NCBI GenBank assembly: GCA_027038295.1
Contig: JALVXD010000135.1
Location: 1 to 41,786, forward strand
Reading direction: 5' to 3'
Length of the DNA stretch: 41,786 bases
DNA from: Campylobacteraceae bacterium
Lineage (GTDB): Bacteria > Campylobacterota > Campylobacteria > Campylobacterales > Sulfurovaceae
The translations under genes and the position numbers were made by a program. The notes beneath the pieces were generated by a model that was given only the letters and a program-made list of their open reading frames with translations, made no database searches and was not told the DNA's origin. The stretch's first letter is position 1. Each line of letters opens with the position of its first letter. Positions 16,424 to 25,778 of the stretch are shown in pieces.

Positions 16424-17479
16424 ATGAGAAGATTACCTATATTTTTTTTATTGGATGTTTCAGAATCTATGGTCGGACAACCTCTTAATGCAGTAGAAGA
16501 GGGTATGAAACGAATCATTACCTCTTTACGGCAAGACCCAAGTGCTTTAGAAACAGCCTATATTTCAATTATTGCTTTTGCAGGAAAGGCTAAAGTACTC
16601 TCTCCTCTTACCGATATTATCTCTTTTTATCCTCCTAAATTACCTATTGGAGGAGGTACATCATTGGGTTTAGGACTTATAACCCTAATGAGAGAGATTG
16701 ATGAAAAAGTAGTTTTAAAAAGCTCAACACAACAGCGAGACTGGAAACCTTTGGTCTTTTTAATTACTGATGGAAAACCTACTGACAATACAAACGAAGC
16801 AGTTAGAGAGTGGAAAGAAAACTATGCGTCTAAAGCAACCATGGTGGCTATCACCTTGGGTGATTATGCCAATGTCTCTATTTTAAAGCAACTTACGCCA
16901 CATGTTTTACTTTATGAGGGAAGTAATGATGATGACTTTAAACGTTTTTTTGATTGGATAAGTGCCTCTGTCCAGAGCCATAGCCAAGCAATAGAACAGA
17001 ATAGAGGAGACAAAACAGGTATTGACCTACAGAAAATGGGAACAATACTCAAAGAAATTTCTGATGAAAAGTCTTCCAATGATACCCCAAATATTGACAA
17101 TAATACCGTTGTGCTAACAGGACGTTGTCAAGGGAATAAACAACCCTATTTAATAAAGTATGAGAAAGCCATTACCGAGTTGGTTCTTCAAAAATATGTT
17201 ACAGGTAGAAACTATAAACTTAATGGATGTTACCCTATTACCGATGAGTATTTTGAATGGTCAACCAAAGAGAGTAATCATGAAATTAATATTTCTCAAT
17301 TGGATGGTTTTCCAAGTTGTCCCTATTGTGCCAATACCTCTGCCTTGGCTTCATGTGGATTTTGCAAAAAAAACATGTGTATAAGTGGTGAGAGTGTAGC
17401 TATTTGCCCTTGGTGTAATAAAAAAAACAACTTTATATTTACAGATGAAGACTTTAGTATTCAACGAGGAAAAGGTTAA
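16424..17479 (+). CDS. terY: TerY-type vWA protein with C-terminal zinc-ribbon domain (TerY-C), copy 3
   Basis: 351 residues. The N-terminal ~200 are a vWA domain with DVSESM, GGGTSLGLGL and ITDGKPTD as MIDAS parts. After a linker (~200-225), a second domain starts at VVLTGRCQGNKQPYLIKY and ends in a Cys-rich module: CPYC, CGFC, C and CPWC, consistent with one or two bound zinc ions. This is the TerY_C arrangement. The proline tail of copies 1 and 2 is missing. Its stop overlaps the start of the PP2C gene. Confidence 0.9.
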   Translation: MRRLPIFFLLDVSESMVGQPLNAVEEGMKRIITSLRQDPSALETAYISIIAFAGKAKVLSPLTDIISFYPPKLPIGGGTSLGLGLITLMREIDEKVVLKSSTQQRDWKPLVFLITDGKPTDNTNEAVREWKENYASKATMVAITLGDYANVSILKQLTPHVLLYEGSNDDDFKRFFDWISASVQSHSQAIEQNRGDKTGIDLQKMGTILKEISDEKSSNDTPNIDNNTVVLTGRCQGNKQPYLIKYEKAITELVLQKYVTGRNYKLNGCYPITDEYFEWSTKESNHEINISQLDGFPSCPYCANTSALASCGFCKKNMCISGESVAICPWCNKKNNFIFTDEDFSIQRGKG

Positions 17480-18918
17480 TGATTGACTATAGTGAGTATA
17501 TTGAAAGCTCTATAGAAAAGTTTACTGAAGAGATAGGTGTGAAGAAAAGTACACTCTTTAATAGCAGTAGCTTAAAAGAGGAGTTAAAAGAGGAACTTAC
17601 GTCTATTTTTAAAAAATTTAATACAAAGTTGCATGATATGAGTAAAGAAATCCTTCAACCTATAGAGGTTAAAGTTAAAATAAACAATCTGATTGTAGGT
17701 CAAGAAGTTGAACATGATATAGAAGTTCTTGATTTTAAAAAAGAAGAAGAGGACTCTTTCTATTTTGAAAAAATAGAGGGGCTAGAGAAGATTGATGGTA
17801 TTCGTTGGGATAGAGAAGAACAAAAACTTGTTGGTAAAGCTACAACTACAGGAGATTTTAAGTTATTCGCTTCTGGAACATTTAACTCTACTACTGCTTA
17901 TGAACGAAAAATAGAGAGTAACTTTAGATTAACGGTTATTCCTGACCCACGCTCTTTATGGAAAAATATTGAACCCGATGGAGCAATGCCTTATCATAAA
18001 ACTCATGAAGCCTCTGATTCTTTAATAACAGAAGATAATGTAAGGCTCTTATTTGCCTCTAAACGAGGTCGTTCACATGCACATAATGGAACCTTTAGAG
18101 ATGATGATGGACGTATTGTTTCTACGCCTTCGGGGTGGTCTATTTTATGTGTTGCTGATGGTGCAGGGAGTTGTTCTCTTTCGCGAGAGGGGTCACGCAT
18201 TGCCACCCAAACAGCAACCGATACTTTAATAGAACTTTTATCCTCCAAACGAGGTGATGAATTGGTTAATACTGTCTTAAACAATAGTAAAAGCTCTTCA
18301 TCAGAGTTAGAAGAGAAACTTCGAGAAAAAGTTGAAGAGATTATGAACAGTTCAGCCTATCATGCACTAAAAGCTATTTATGGTGAATCAGAAGAGACAA
18401 AAGAAGCAGTAAAAGAGTTTTCGACAACCCTCCTTTTAACAGCACATAAAAAGGTAGAAGAGGGGCATCTTATTATCTCTTTTTGGATTGGAGATGGAGC
18501 AATTGCTATTTATAATAAAAACACAACCATAAAGATATTAGGTGAACCAGATGGTGGTGAATTTGCAGGTCAAACACGATTCTTATCGAATGATATTTTT
18601 CAAAATAAGGAATCACTAAGTCAACGAATCTCAATAAATTTTATAGAAGATTTTACAGCAATTATATTGGTAACAGATGGCATATCAGACCCCTATTTTC
18701 AGATAGATGATGATTTAAGTAAAGTTGAAAAATGGGATACGTTATGGAGTGAATTGTCTTCCCTTGTAGAAGAGGAAGAGATAAGTGTAGCTGAGAGAAA
18801 ACTTTTGGAGTGGTTAGATTTTTGGTCTATTGGAAATCATGATGATAGAACATTAACTTTACTCTTACCTTATAACCCTACACCAATACCGTCTAAAGAA
18901 GAGTCTGATGTCCAGTAA
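17479..18918 (+). CDS. PP2C-family protein phosphatase with an extra N-terminal domain
   Basis: 479 residues. Residues 1 to about 155 form an unrecognised domain containing a beta-rich, adhesin/Ig-like stretch (VKVKINNLIVGQEVEHDIEV). PP2C motifs follow: SILCVADGAGSCSLSREGS near 217, FWIGDGAIAIYN near 335, LVTDGISDPYF near 395 and NHDDRTLTLLL near 453, with the metal-binding aspartates intact. In the TerY-P triad it is expected to reverse phosphorylation by the adjacent kinase. It overlaps both terY copy 3 (1 nt) and the kinase gene (11 nt). Confidence 0.9.
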   Translation: MIDYSEYIESSIEKFTEEIGVKKSTLFNSSSLKEELKEELTSIFKKFNTKLHDMSKEILQPIEVKVKINNLIVGQEVEHDIEVLDFKKEEEDSFYFEKIEGLEKIDGIRWDREEQKLVGKATTTGDFKLFASGTFNSTTAYERKIESNFRLTVIPDPRSLWKNIEPDGAMPYHKTHEASDSLITEDNVRLLFASKRGRSHAHNGTFRDDDGRIVSTPSGWSILCVADGAGSCSLSREGSRIATQTATDTLIELLSSKRGDELVNTVLNNSKSSSSELEEKLREKVEEIMNSSAYHALKAIYGESEETKEAVKEFSTTLLLTAHKKVEEGHLIISFWIGDGAIAIYNKNTTIKILGEPDGGEFAGQTRFLSNDIFQNKESLSQRISINFIEDFTAIILVTDGISDPYFQIDDDLSKVEKWDTLWSELSSLVEEEEISVAERKLLEWLDFWSIGNHDDRTLTLLLPYNPTPIPSKEESDVQ

Positions 18919-20413
18919 TATTAAAACAGTTCAAACATTTGCAGGTGATACTATCTCTTATTATGATGAGATTATTGGTTCAGGAACAATGAAAGATGTT
19001 TATTTTACTACTGATAAAAAGCATGTTGTTGCATTTTATCGTGATCCTTTAGAACAAAATGCTTTAGAGCGATTAAAGATGATTACGGGAGCCTATCATA
19101 AAGGTATTTTTGAAGAGAAAAATGGTAATTATTGGAATAACCTATTTTGTTGGCCAACAGATATTGTTTTTGATGGAAAGTTGCATGGTGTAGTTCTTCC
19201 TAAATATCATCAACAATATTTTTTTGAACATGGATCAATCAATAATGATTTTCTTGCTATTAAAAATAGAGAGAAAGAGGGTAAATGGTTTTCCTCTCCC
19301 ACCAATAGATTTAGCCGTCTTGACAAAAGAGAGTGGGGTGATTGGAAAAATTATCTTCGTATTGGTCTACTTGTTTCTCGTGCTGTACGAAGAATGCATG
19401 CGGCAGGATTGGCACACTCTGATTTATCTTATAAAAATGTGCTTATTTCGCCCTCTTCAGGAAATGCATGTGTGATTGATGTTGATGGTTTGGTTGTTCC
19501 TGATAAATTTTATCCAGATGTTGTTGGAACACCTGATTTTATTGCCCCTGAAGTTGTTGCTACTACTCATTTATCTAAAGAAGATGAAAAAAAAGTTTTA
19601 CCAAGCAGACTTACAGACCGACATGCTTTAGCTGTGCTGATTTACCAATATCTCTTTTTAAGACACCCTTTAAGAGGTAAAAAGATTCACGATATGGACG
19701 ACCCAGAGAGAGATGAACTGCTTATTATGGGTGAGAAAGCTCTTTTTATTGAACATCCATTAGATAACTCAAACACCACAAACCCCTCTTTAGCAAGACC
19801 AGCCGATAAATTTTGGTTAGACACTAGAAAACTACCCTATACCGTAGCAGGTCCTTATCTCTCTAAGCTTTTTAAAGAGGCATTTGTTGATGGTTTACAT
19901 CATCCTCAAAAACGCCCAACAGCCAATGATTGGGAACAAGCCTTAATTAAAACGATTGATTTAATTCAACCTTGTTCAAATAAGGAATGTTTATCTCAAT
20001 GGTATGTTTTTGACAATAGTAAAAAACCTATTTGTCCTTTTTGTGACACTCCTTATAAGGGTCAACTTCCTGTTATTAATCTATATTCTGAGAGAGGAGA
20101 GGGACGATTTATACCAGATGACCATCGTTTGATGATTTATAAAAATCAATCTATTTTTCCTTGGCATGTTGATAGAAATATTACTCCAAATGAACGGCTA
20201 GCCCCTAAAGATAGTAGTCGTGTTGGTTATTGTATTTTTCATGATAATCATTGGCTATTTGTCAATGAAAAGTTAACCCAACTTTTTGATGCTACCGAAG
20301 CAGAAGAGAAAAAGAAGATTGCAATAGGTGATACTGTTGAACTAAAAGATGGGCTAAAACTATTGGTTAAATACAATCATTCTGCTCGCTTATTACTTGT
20401 TCAGTTAGTTTGA
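18908..20413 (+). CDS. Ser/Thr protein kinase of the TerY-P triad, with zinc-finger and C-terminal module
   Basis: 501 residues. Glycine loop GSGTMKDVYF near residue 21; catalytic loop GLAHSDLSYKNVLI near 172 (HSD in place of HRD); metal loop VIDVDGL near 193 (DVD-G); then GTPDFIAPEV near 208. The usual VAIK lysine is not seen: the strand reads VVAFYRD. After the kinase core (~360) a ribbon CSNKECLSQW to CPFC appears, then a beta-rich module of ~110 residues that may be FHA-like. Last gene of the + operon; its end overlaps by 13 nt the end of the opposing HAD gene. Confidence 0.88.
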   Translation: MSSNIKTVQTFAGDTISYYDEIIGSGTMKDVYFTTDKKHVVAFYRDPLEQNALERLKMITGAYHKGIFEEKNGNYWNNLFCWPTDIVFDGKLHGVVLPKYHQQYFFEHGSINNDFLAIKNREKEGKWFSSPTNRFSRLDKREWGDWKNYLRIGLLVSRAVRRMHAAGLAHSDLSYKNVLISPSSGNACVIDVDGLVVPDKFYPDVVGTPDFIAPEVVATTHLSKEDEKKVLPSRLTDRHALAVLIYQYLFLRHPLRGKKIHDMDDPERDELLIMGEKALFIEHPLDNSNTTNPSLARPADKFWLDTRKLPYTVAGPYLSKLFKEAFVDGLHHPQKRPTANDWEQALIKTIDLIQPCSNKECLSQWYVFDNSKKPICPFCDTPYKGQLPVINLYSERGEGRFIPDDHRLMIYKNQSIFPWHVDRNITPNERLAPKDSSRVGYCIFHDNHWLFVNEKLTQLFDATEAEEKKKIAIGDTVELKDGLKLLVKYNHSARLLLVQLV

Positions 20414-20967
20414 GATAAACAACTTTCGATATATATCTTCTCTATCCGTCTTAAGATAGAGGTTACAAAGGTATCTGATTTAGTATCTAAAACATCAACT
20501 CTAATAGTCATCATTCCTACATTATTAGCTCCGATTATATCTGTAAACACTCTATCTCCTATAAAACAAATAGTATCTAACTTAATCTTTTCTCCGAAAT
20601 AATTAGAAGCATTCAAGAAAGTATTTATGCAAGGTTTTTTATCTTTTTTTGAATCTATAACATCAATACCAAAAAGATTAAAATACTTTGTTCTTTTATC
20701 AGATGGCTCATTTGTTAGTAAGCAAAAAGAATCTTTTCCAAAAATAGATTGAACCTCTTCTATCTTTTTTTGCATAGATTTTGATAAAAAATTATTGCTT
20801 TGGGAAACAATTGTTTGGTCTATATCACTGATGATATACTTTATACCTTTCTTTTTTAATAACGAGAAAGGTATATCTTGAAATGTTTTATAATTATAAT
20901 TTACACAATAATTATTTTTATTTAAAAGTTTAAAAAAACAATAAAATTTATTTATAATTTGTATCAA
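20401..20967 (-). CDS. HAD-superfamily phosphatase (YqeG-like, HAD-IIIA)
   Basis: 188 residues. HAD motifs: I, SDIDQTIV near residue 46; II, LLTNEPSDK near 88; III, Lys in KPCINTF near 112; IV, FIGDRVFTDIIGAN near 136, as in YqeG-like enzymes. A phosphomonoester of a small molecule is the likely substrate. Last gene on the - strand of the Ter island, separated from the next HAD gene by ~50 bp containing a hairpin, so its link to the biosynthetic set is less sure than for the others. Confidence 0.8.
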   Translation of the reverse strand: MIQIINKFYCFFKLLNKNNYCVNYNYKTFQDIPFSLLKKKGIKYIISDIDQTIVSQSNNFLSKSMQKKIEEVQSIFGKDSFCLLTNEPSDKRTKYFNLFGIDVIDSKKDKKPCINTFLNASNYFGEKIKLDTICFIGDRVFTDIIGANNVGMMTIRVDVLDTKSDTFVTSILRRIEKIYIESCLSQTN

Positions 20968-20988
20968 TATTAACCTTAAATTCTTTTC

Positions 20989-21006
20989 AAGGGGTTTTAC
21001 CCCTTT
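20989..21006. terminator. G+C hairpin between the two HAD genes
   Basis: AAGGGG-TTTTA-CCCCTT stem with a T-rich 3' side (TTTATTT) on the + strand. It could end read-through from the + kinase operon, or partially separate the last HAD gene from its - strand operon. Confidence 0.45.
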
Positions 21007-21020
21007 ATTTCTAGTAAATT

Positions 21021-21758
21021 CTATCCTATATTGACTAAATATTTACTTCCATTTTCTTTAGGTACTATTTTAAAATCTGTTAAGTTCATAAAATCTAAAT
21101 CACTAATATTATCTCCTGCACCTAAAGTCAAAATTGGTTTATATCTATTTATCAAATACTTTACAGCAAATTTTTTATTAAGAAAATGAGGCAAAATAGC
21201 AAAAGAGTTACCATTTTCATATAGATAAAAATCTTTTTCTATATCTAAAAAATCCATTAAATTTTCTCTTATTCTTTTTATCATCTCTTGATCATCTAAA
21301 TTAAATTTATTATAGATACTAATATAATAACTATCTATGATTTTTACTTGAAGCTTTAAATCATTATCCTTAAAATATTGCAATACATTTTTATAGAGTT
21401 TGGTTAATGGTGTAATTTTTTTATAAGAGTCATTCATAACCTTTGTCCATACTTTGTCTTCTTGATTGTCTAAAAGTATAAGCCCTCCAAAATTTAAAAT
21501 AATATATTTAATCTTGAGATTTTTATAAAAAACAGTTCTTTGATATGACGCTAAGTTTCTAGCAGTAGTAGGTATAAAGGTTATTCCTGAGTCTATAATT
21601 GTATCTACTAAAAGTTTTGTACCCTCATAAAAAAAAGAATTTTCTTCACCCTCTTTTGTGTAAGATGCAACAATAGTATTTTTATTAAAATCAGTTTTTC
21701 TTTTGGTTTGAATTAATGTATCATCTATATCACTAAAAAAAAATATTCTTTTTGGCAT
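21021..21758 (-). CDS. HAD-superfamily hydrolase of the Ter biosynthetic module
   Basis: 245 residues. Motif I FFSDIDDTLIQT near residue 6, motif II PTTARNLA near 58, Lys in NKKFAVKYLI near 198, motif IV LGAGDNISDLDFM near 216. A mid-length cap domain fits Cof/sucrose-phosphatase-like HAD enzymes. In Ter gene clusters HAD phosphatases accompany PRTases and are proposed to help make a nucleoside-like metabolite (published genome-context hypothesis). Its start is 1 nt downstream of the StiP-type gene's end. Confidence 0.85.
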   Translation of the reverse strand: MPKRIFFFSDIDDTLIQTKRKTDFNKNTIVASYTKEGEENSFFYEGTKLLVDTIIDSGITFIPTTARNLASYQRTVFYKNLKIKYIILNFGGLILLDNQEDKVWTKVMNDSYKKITPLTKLYKNVLQYFKDNDLKLQVKIIDSYYISIYNKFNLDDQEMIKRIRENLMDFLDIEKDFYLYENGNSFAILPHFLNKKFAVKYLINRYKPILTLGAGDNISDLDFMNLTDFKIVPKENGSKYLVNIG

Positions 21759-21759
21759 T

Positions 21760-22854
21760 TTAGTCCTTTTGTAGCTTTTTAATAATGGCTAGTGCTGTGT
21801 AAGGAAGTGTTTTATCTTCTACAATTTTAACCTGTTTCTCCTTGGCAAGATGTAAAAGATGTCCTATATCTTCACAACTTAAATCTTTGACTAAGATAAT
21901 ATAGGGAACACGTCTTAAAAGCACACGTGTACTTTCGCCAATACCTGGTTTAATATGATTAATATTACTTACACTATATTTTTGCATGATGTTTGCAATA
22001 TAAGCTTCTATATTTTGTTGTAACTGTATATCTTTTTTACGCAAAGCTTTTTTATTAGGTTTTAGGTCTCTAATTATGTTCAAGATATTTTCTATAAACC
22101 ATAAACTCATATCACTTTTTTTATAATTAATATAATATTTACAACCATGAAAATCACCTTTTTGAATATATTTATCATTTAAAATACTTCTACTAACTAA
22201 TCCTGATATAGTAGAATTTAGAGCTGAAGAGGGAATAAGATAATCATCATGTGTAACACTAAAGTCTGCCACACCTGCTATATCTGAAACAACATAAAGT
22301 TTGTTGCTTATCTTTTGACTATAATTATTATTGAACTCTGCAATAAATTTTTTAAGTTCACGGTTAATTACACCTTTCCCTGTCCAGCCATCAAGAAAAA
22401 TTATTTCAGATTGAGGATAAGCTTTTATAATATGCAATAAGGCGATATTATCTATCTCTCTATCTCTGATAATAGAGATAGAATAGTGCTTTACTTCGCG
22501 TTTAAAAACTTCTTTTAACACTCTTTTTAGTAAGACTCCAATAGGTGTTCCTGCACGAACCAAAGAAACCAAAACGATATTATCTTTTTGGTTTAAATAG
22601 TAGGCAAGAGATAAAATATCTTTTGCAAAACGTAGTTTATTTAAATCATAAACCTCATAAAATGTTTTTAAATACTCTTCTGTTGGCTCATATTCTTGAT
22701 TAATCATTTCAGAATAATGAGATTTACCTGATTGTATTAACTTCTCTTTTTTCTCTATTGATGTAAAATCAATATCTATGACTTTAAGTAAAAATTCTAC
22801 ATCATCTTCTAAATAACTTCCATTAAATATCAAAAAAAACCTCCTGAGTATCAA
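21760..22854 (-). CDS. StiP-type phosphoribosyltransferase with C-terminal PELOTA domain
   Basis: 364 residues. The central part has LVRAGTPIGVLLKR near residue 100 and the PRPP-loop-like IIFLDGWTGKGVINRELKK near 151, the pattern of the family annotated as cysteine protease StiP and reinterpreted as a PRTase. The last ~65 residues (GIGESTRVLLRRVPYIILVK onwards, with KEKQVKIVEDKTLPYTALAI) resemble a PELOTA RNA-binding domain. It overlaps the upstream PRTase-TRSP gene by 32 nt, so the pair is certainly coupled. Expected to act with it on a ribosyl-phosphate substrate. Confidence 0.85.
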   Translation of the reverse strand: MILRRFFLIFNGSYLEDDVEFLLKVIDIDFTSIEKKEKLIQSGKSHYSEMINQEYEPTEEYLKTFYEVYDLNKLRFAKDILSLAYYLNQKDNIVLVSLVRAGTPIGVLLKRVLKEVFKREVKHYSISIIRDREIDNIALLHIIKAYPQSEIIFLDGWTGKGVINRELKKFIAEFNNNYSQKISNKLYVVSDIAGVADFSVTHDDYLIPSSALNSTISGLVSRSILNDKYIQKGDFHGCKYYINYKKSDMSLWFIENILNIIRDLKPNKKALRKKDIQLQQNIEAYIANIMQKYSVSNINHIKPGIGESTRVLLRRVPYIILVKDLSCEDIGHLLHLAKEKQVKIVEDKTLPYTALAIIKKLQKD

Positions 22855-23902
22855 ATTTACTTGCTAACTTCTCCTTAAGGTCAAAGTTTTTGGGTAGTGT
22901 CGTAGTCTCATAACATATTATCACTTTATCATACTCTCTATCTATCACATTATATAAAAAGTTATCAATATTTTCAAAATAATTATCTTTAAAAGAAATT
23001 TTAGAAGTGATAATCCCATCAATATTAATAGGGCTTCTTGTTGTGGCTTGAAAATAGGTTTCAATACCAGAATCTTCTAAATATTGTGCCAAGAGATAAG
23101 GAACATACATAAATTCTGCAGTACCTAAAACCAAAACTTTTTTTGATTTTAAATCCTCTATATTTAGATACTTTTTAATATCTATATCTAGTTTTTTTGT
23201 TGCATATCTTGCAAAATTATATGGAATAATACCTTCCAGAGATGAAGCATCTTTGGCTTCTGATTTTATATTAGTGGCTAACTCTTCATGATTTTCCTCA
23301 AAACTAAAGTTCCCTTTATACAGAGAATATATTTCAAAATTTGAGTATTTTTTTGTTGTCCAATCTAAAATACTTACAAGTGCATACTCTTTAACTTGCG
23401 GAAGTACTTTTTGTAATGTCATAATTAAATTATTAGCTGTATTTCCAGTAGTTACTTCATCATCTATAAGTATAACTCTTGTAATCTCATTCAATAAGCA
23501 TTGTAGCTCTTTATCTTTAGGAGCATAAAAAACATGACTAGGAGCATGAGAATGTTCTTCTTGAAAAGACAATAAAACCTTATGAGAAGTTTTAAACCTT
23601 GAAGAGTGCATATAAAAACTATTGTCGAGATTTAAAGCTTCATAAACCCCTTGCCCTAAACCTGTAGCTGCTTCTGCAAAACCTATAAAAAGGGTTTTTC
23701 CTCTACTTTTAGGAATTAAGTCTGCCAACTCTTTATGTATAGTTCTCATAAGTGAAGGTTTACATGGAATATGTTTACCTATAACTTTACTTACAAAGAA
23801 AAAACCTCTTTTTTTATTTATACGAGAACTATAACCTGTTAAACGCTCTAATATTTGGTTTTGTTCAACTTTCAATACACCTGTTTTTAGAATAATACCC
23901 AT
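22823..23902 (-). CDS. Phosphoribosyltransferase with C-terminal TRSP domain
   Basis: 359 residues. PRPP-binding motif VILIDDEVTTGNTANNLI near residue 140, with FIGFAEAATGLGQGVYEAL near 73 upstream, as in PRTase_2-type Ter proteins. From about residue 235 a Rossmann-like module with KKVLVLGTAEFMYVPYLLA and TTRSPI matches the TRSP domain. This pair is characteristic of the Ter biosynthetic operons. The start at 23902 gives a short extra N-terminus; an internal start is possible. The gene begins about 18 nt after terB. Confidence 0.87.
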   Translation of the reverse strand: MGIILKTGVLKVEQNQILERLTGYSSRINKKRGFFFVSKVIGKHIPCKPSLMRTIHKELADLIPKSRGKTLFIGFAEAATGLGQGVYEALNLDNSFYMHSSRFKTSHKVLLSFQEEHSHAPSHVFYAPKDKELQCLLNEITRVILIDDEVTTGNTANNLIMTLQKVLPQVKEYALVSILDWTTKKYSNFEIYSLYKGNFSFEENHEELATNIKSEAKDASSLEGIIPYNFARYATKKLDIDIKKYLNIEDLKSKKVLVLGTAEFMYVPYLLAQYLEDSGIETYFQATTRSPINIDGIITSKISFKDNYFENIDNFLYNVIDREYDKVIICYETTTLPKNFDLKEKLASKFDTQEVFFDI

Positions 23903-23920
23903 GCTTTACTATCTAATCTT

Positions 23921-24394
23921 TTACGACTTAATCGCATTTAAAATTTTATTTTGCATTTCTACTTCTAATGGGTCTAAGTTTCCATCACTTTGTGCAATAT
24001 GAGCAATAAGTGCTTCTATCATTGGTGGATACTCTGGATAGTCCTTCATTTTCCCTAATTCAGAGAGTAATTTTGCTTCCATCAATATCCATTTTGTTTT
24101 ACTCTCAATAGCTTTTGACATCTCTTCTATATGAAACTCATAAAGTTCTATTGCCTCGGTAGTAAGATTTAAATCATTAATTTCATCAATATCATTAATT
24201 AAATCAATTGATGCAATAATCTCTTCCGTCTCAGCTTTTTTATCTGCCATCGTCATAAGTGCCATACTTAGCACTAATGCATTAACAAATTTTTTTTCTT
24301 TAGAAAAGCTCTCTGGTGTATATTGTCTAAGCTTTCTACCTGCTTCACCAAAAAGTTCACTTGTTCTGTTTTTTATTTTATTCCAATCTAACAT
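23921..24394 (-). CDS. terB: TerB-family protein
   Basis: 157 residues, all-helical, standard TerB length. FVNALVLSMALMTMADKKAE near residue 37 and IAHIAQSDGNLDPLEVEM near 130 are the paired acidic helices that bind metal in the TerB fold (a duplicated DnaJ-like/TerB arrangement). It may sense metals at the inner face of the membrane with TerC. Followed closely by the PRTase gene and preceded by terA with a 13-nt gap. Confidence 0.87.
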   Translation of the reverse strand: MLDWNKIKNRTSELFGEAGRKLRQYTPESFSKEKKFVNALVLSMALMTMADKKAETEEIIASIDLINDIDEINDLNLTTEAIELYEFHIEEMSKAIESKTKWILMEAKLLSELGKMKDYPEYPPMIEALIAHIAQSDGNLDPLEVEMQNKILNAIKS

Positions 24395-24407
24395 ATCTTA
24401 TCCTTTT

Positions 24408-25064
24408 TTATTTACTGCCTGAAGTCCAATTAAATCCAAAACCAAAATCTTTATCTAAATTCTTATGTCCTGAATAATATTTTTCTAATTTCTCTATCTT
24501 TAAATTATTGTTTTCATTCAATAAAACTGCTATTCCAACCATCGTTTTAGAAGAATCATCATTTAATTTAATAATAATGTCAGATTCATTTTCTTGTTTA
24601 ATGCTTGCAATACCATTAGCTTCTTTCCAATTAGGTGCACCTTCATAAATAAAAGCAAAGACTATTGCTAAATCTAATTCTTCTATCTTTGAAAATCTTA
24701 AAGTTTCTCCTTCTTGATTATTTCCACTTCTATCATCACCGTCAAGTAAGATGTAAGGAGATTTTGTTAAAGAGCCAAAGCTGTCCCCTAAGGCTTGAAC
24801 AACACCTTGTCTACCGTTTTTTAAACGATACATACATCCTAAATCTAAATCTAAATCACTAGAAGATAATTTATTTTTTACCTTTTCAAATAGATTATTT
24901 GAAGTTGTATTATCTATTTTACTATTCCAATTTAGATTAAACGAGAGTATTTCATTTTTCTTTTTTAAATTAATAGAATGACTATCTCCTTTTTTAGATA
25001 AATTAATAGTTGATAGCTTTTTAGGGGATTTTTTTGTATTTATCCTATTGAAAAAATCTGCCAT
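24408..25064 (-). CDS. terA: TerA-like protein (short form)
   Basis: 218 residues, shorter than classical TerA (about 385). CMYRLKNGRQGVVQALG near residue 90, SPYILLDGDDRSG near 118 and GETLRFSK near 135 match the conserved TerA/TerD-like core including the DGDD calcium loop. The N-terminal ~50 residues (LSTINLSKKGDSHSINLKKK) hold a partial TerD-like strand pattern. The missing first TerD-like domain makes it a short variant rather than a truncation: reading frame, start and ribosome site all look intact. Confidence 0.82.
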   Translation of the reverse strand: MADFFNRINTKKSPKKLSTINLSKKGDSHSINLKKKNEILSFNLNWNSKIDNTTSNNLFEKVKNKLSSSDLDLDLGCMYRLKNGRQGVVQALGDSFGSLTKSPYILLDGDDRSGNNQEGETLRFSKIEELDLAIVFAFIYEGAPNWKEANGIASIKQENESDIIIKLNDDSSKTMVGIAVLLNENNNLKIEKLEKYYSGHKNLDKDFGFGFNWTSGSK

Positions 25065-25135
25065 GTTTCTTTCCTTTATTTAATATATGCTTGAGAATCT
25101 CAAATATGTTATTTTGATATTCCCAAATTTACAGT

Positions 25136-25164
25136 AAAAAGATGAAGAGTATCTTCATCTTTTT
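25136..25164. terminator. Perfect 13-bp hairpin with A/T flanks, strong bidirectional terminator
   Basis: AAAAAGATGAAGA-GTA-TCTTCATCTTTTT lies in the 108-bp gap between the TerD-family gene ending at 25173 and terA. U-tracts exist in both directions. On the - strand it may attenuate transcription so that terA-terB-PRTase are made at a lower level than the two TerD proteins. Confidence 0.75.
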
Positions 25165-25172
25165 TATACTTA

Positions 25173-25778
25173 TTATAAATATTTTGCTTGTACAGTCTGT
25201 AGTGTTTGTTCTAACTTTCCATCTCTTGTTGGCTCGCCAATTGCAGCAAATTTCCACTCACCATTTCTTCTATAAAGTTTACCCAAAATCATTGAAACAT
25301 AACCAGCAAATTGAGCATCACCTGATACATTATATGTTGCTACAATATTATTTACACGATCAGGTGTACCTTCATAAAGTCTAATTGATGCAAAAGGAAT
25401 CGTAGCAAAATCTTGACCTTGATATGAGTTAAGTACAAAAACAACATTATCAATATTAGCAGGAATTTGAGGCAAATTGATTTGAATAACTTCATTATCT
25501 AATCCATCATCTCCATCAACATCACCTACTGTATCATCTCCAGAGTGAACAACTCCTGCACTATTTAAGTTACCAAAATAAATAACATCTACTAAATTTT
25601 TATTACTATCAAAAGTACCTACCGATAAATCCAAATCTACAGCCTCTTTCTTCGGACCACCAAAAAAACCTTTTGTTTCTATAGCACCCCAGTTTGCACC
25701 AATACAAAAAGAGGTTAGATCACTTCCATTTTCTTTTTTAAGGTTTATCTTTTGACCTTTTGCTAAATCAATTGCCAT
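25173..25778 (-). CDS. TerD-family protein (TerX/TerZ-like)
   Basis: 201 residues, diverged from both TerD copies. It starts [18 protein letters not shown], then has LDLSVGTFD, IYFGNLNSAGVVHSGDD, the acidic GDVDGDDGLDNE calcium loop, and FASIRLYEGT. The insert WGAIETKGFFGGPKKEAVD near residue 30 distinguishes TerX/TerZ-type members from TerD. The start overlaps the terD stop (TAATG), so the two are translationally coupled. Followed by a strong hairpin. Confidence 0.88.
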   Translation of the reverse strand: MAIDLAKGQKINLKKENGSDLTSFCIGANWGAIETKGFFGGPKKEAVDLDLSVGTFDSNKNLVDVIYFGNLNSAGVVHSGDDTVGDVDGDDGLDNEVIQINLPQIPANIDNVVFVLNSYQGQDFATIPFASIRLYEGTPDRVNNIVATYNVSGDAQFAGYVSMILGKLYRRNGEWKFAAIGEPTRDGKLEQTLQTVQAKYL

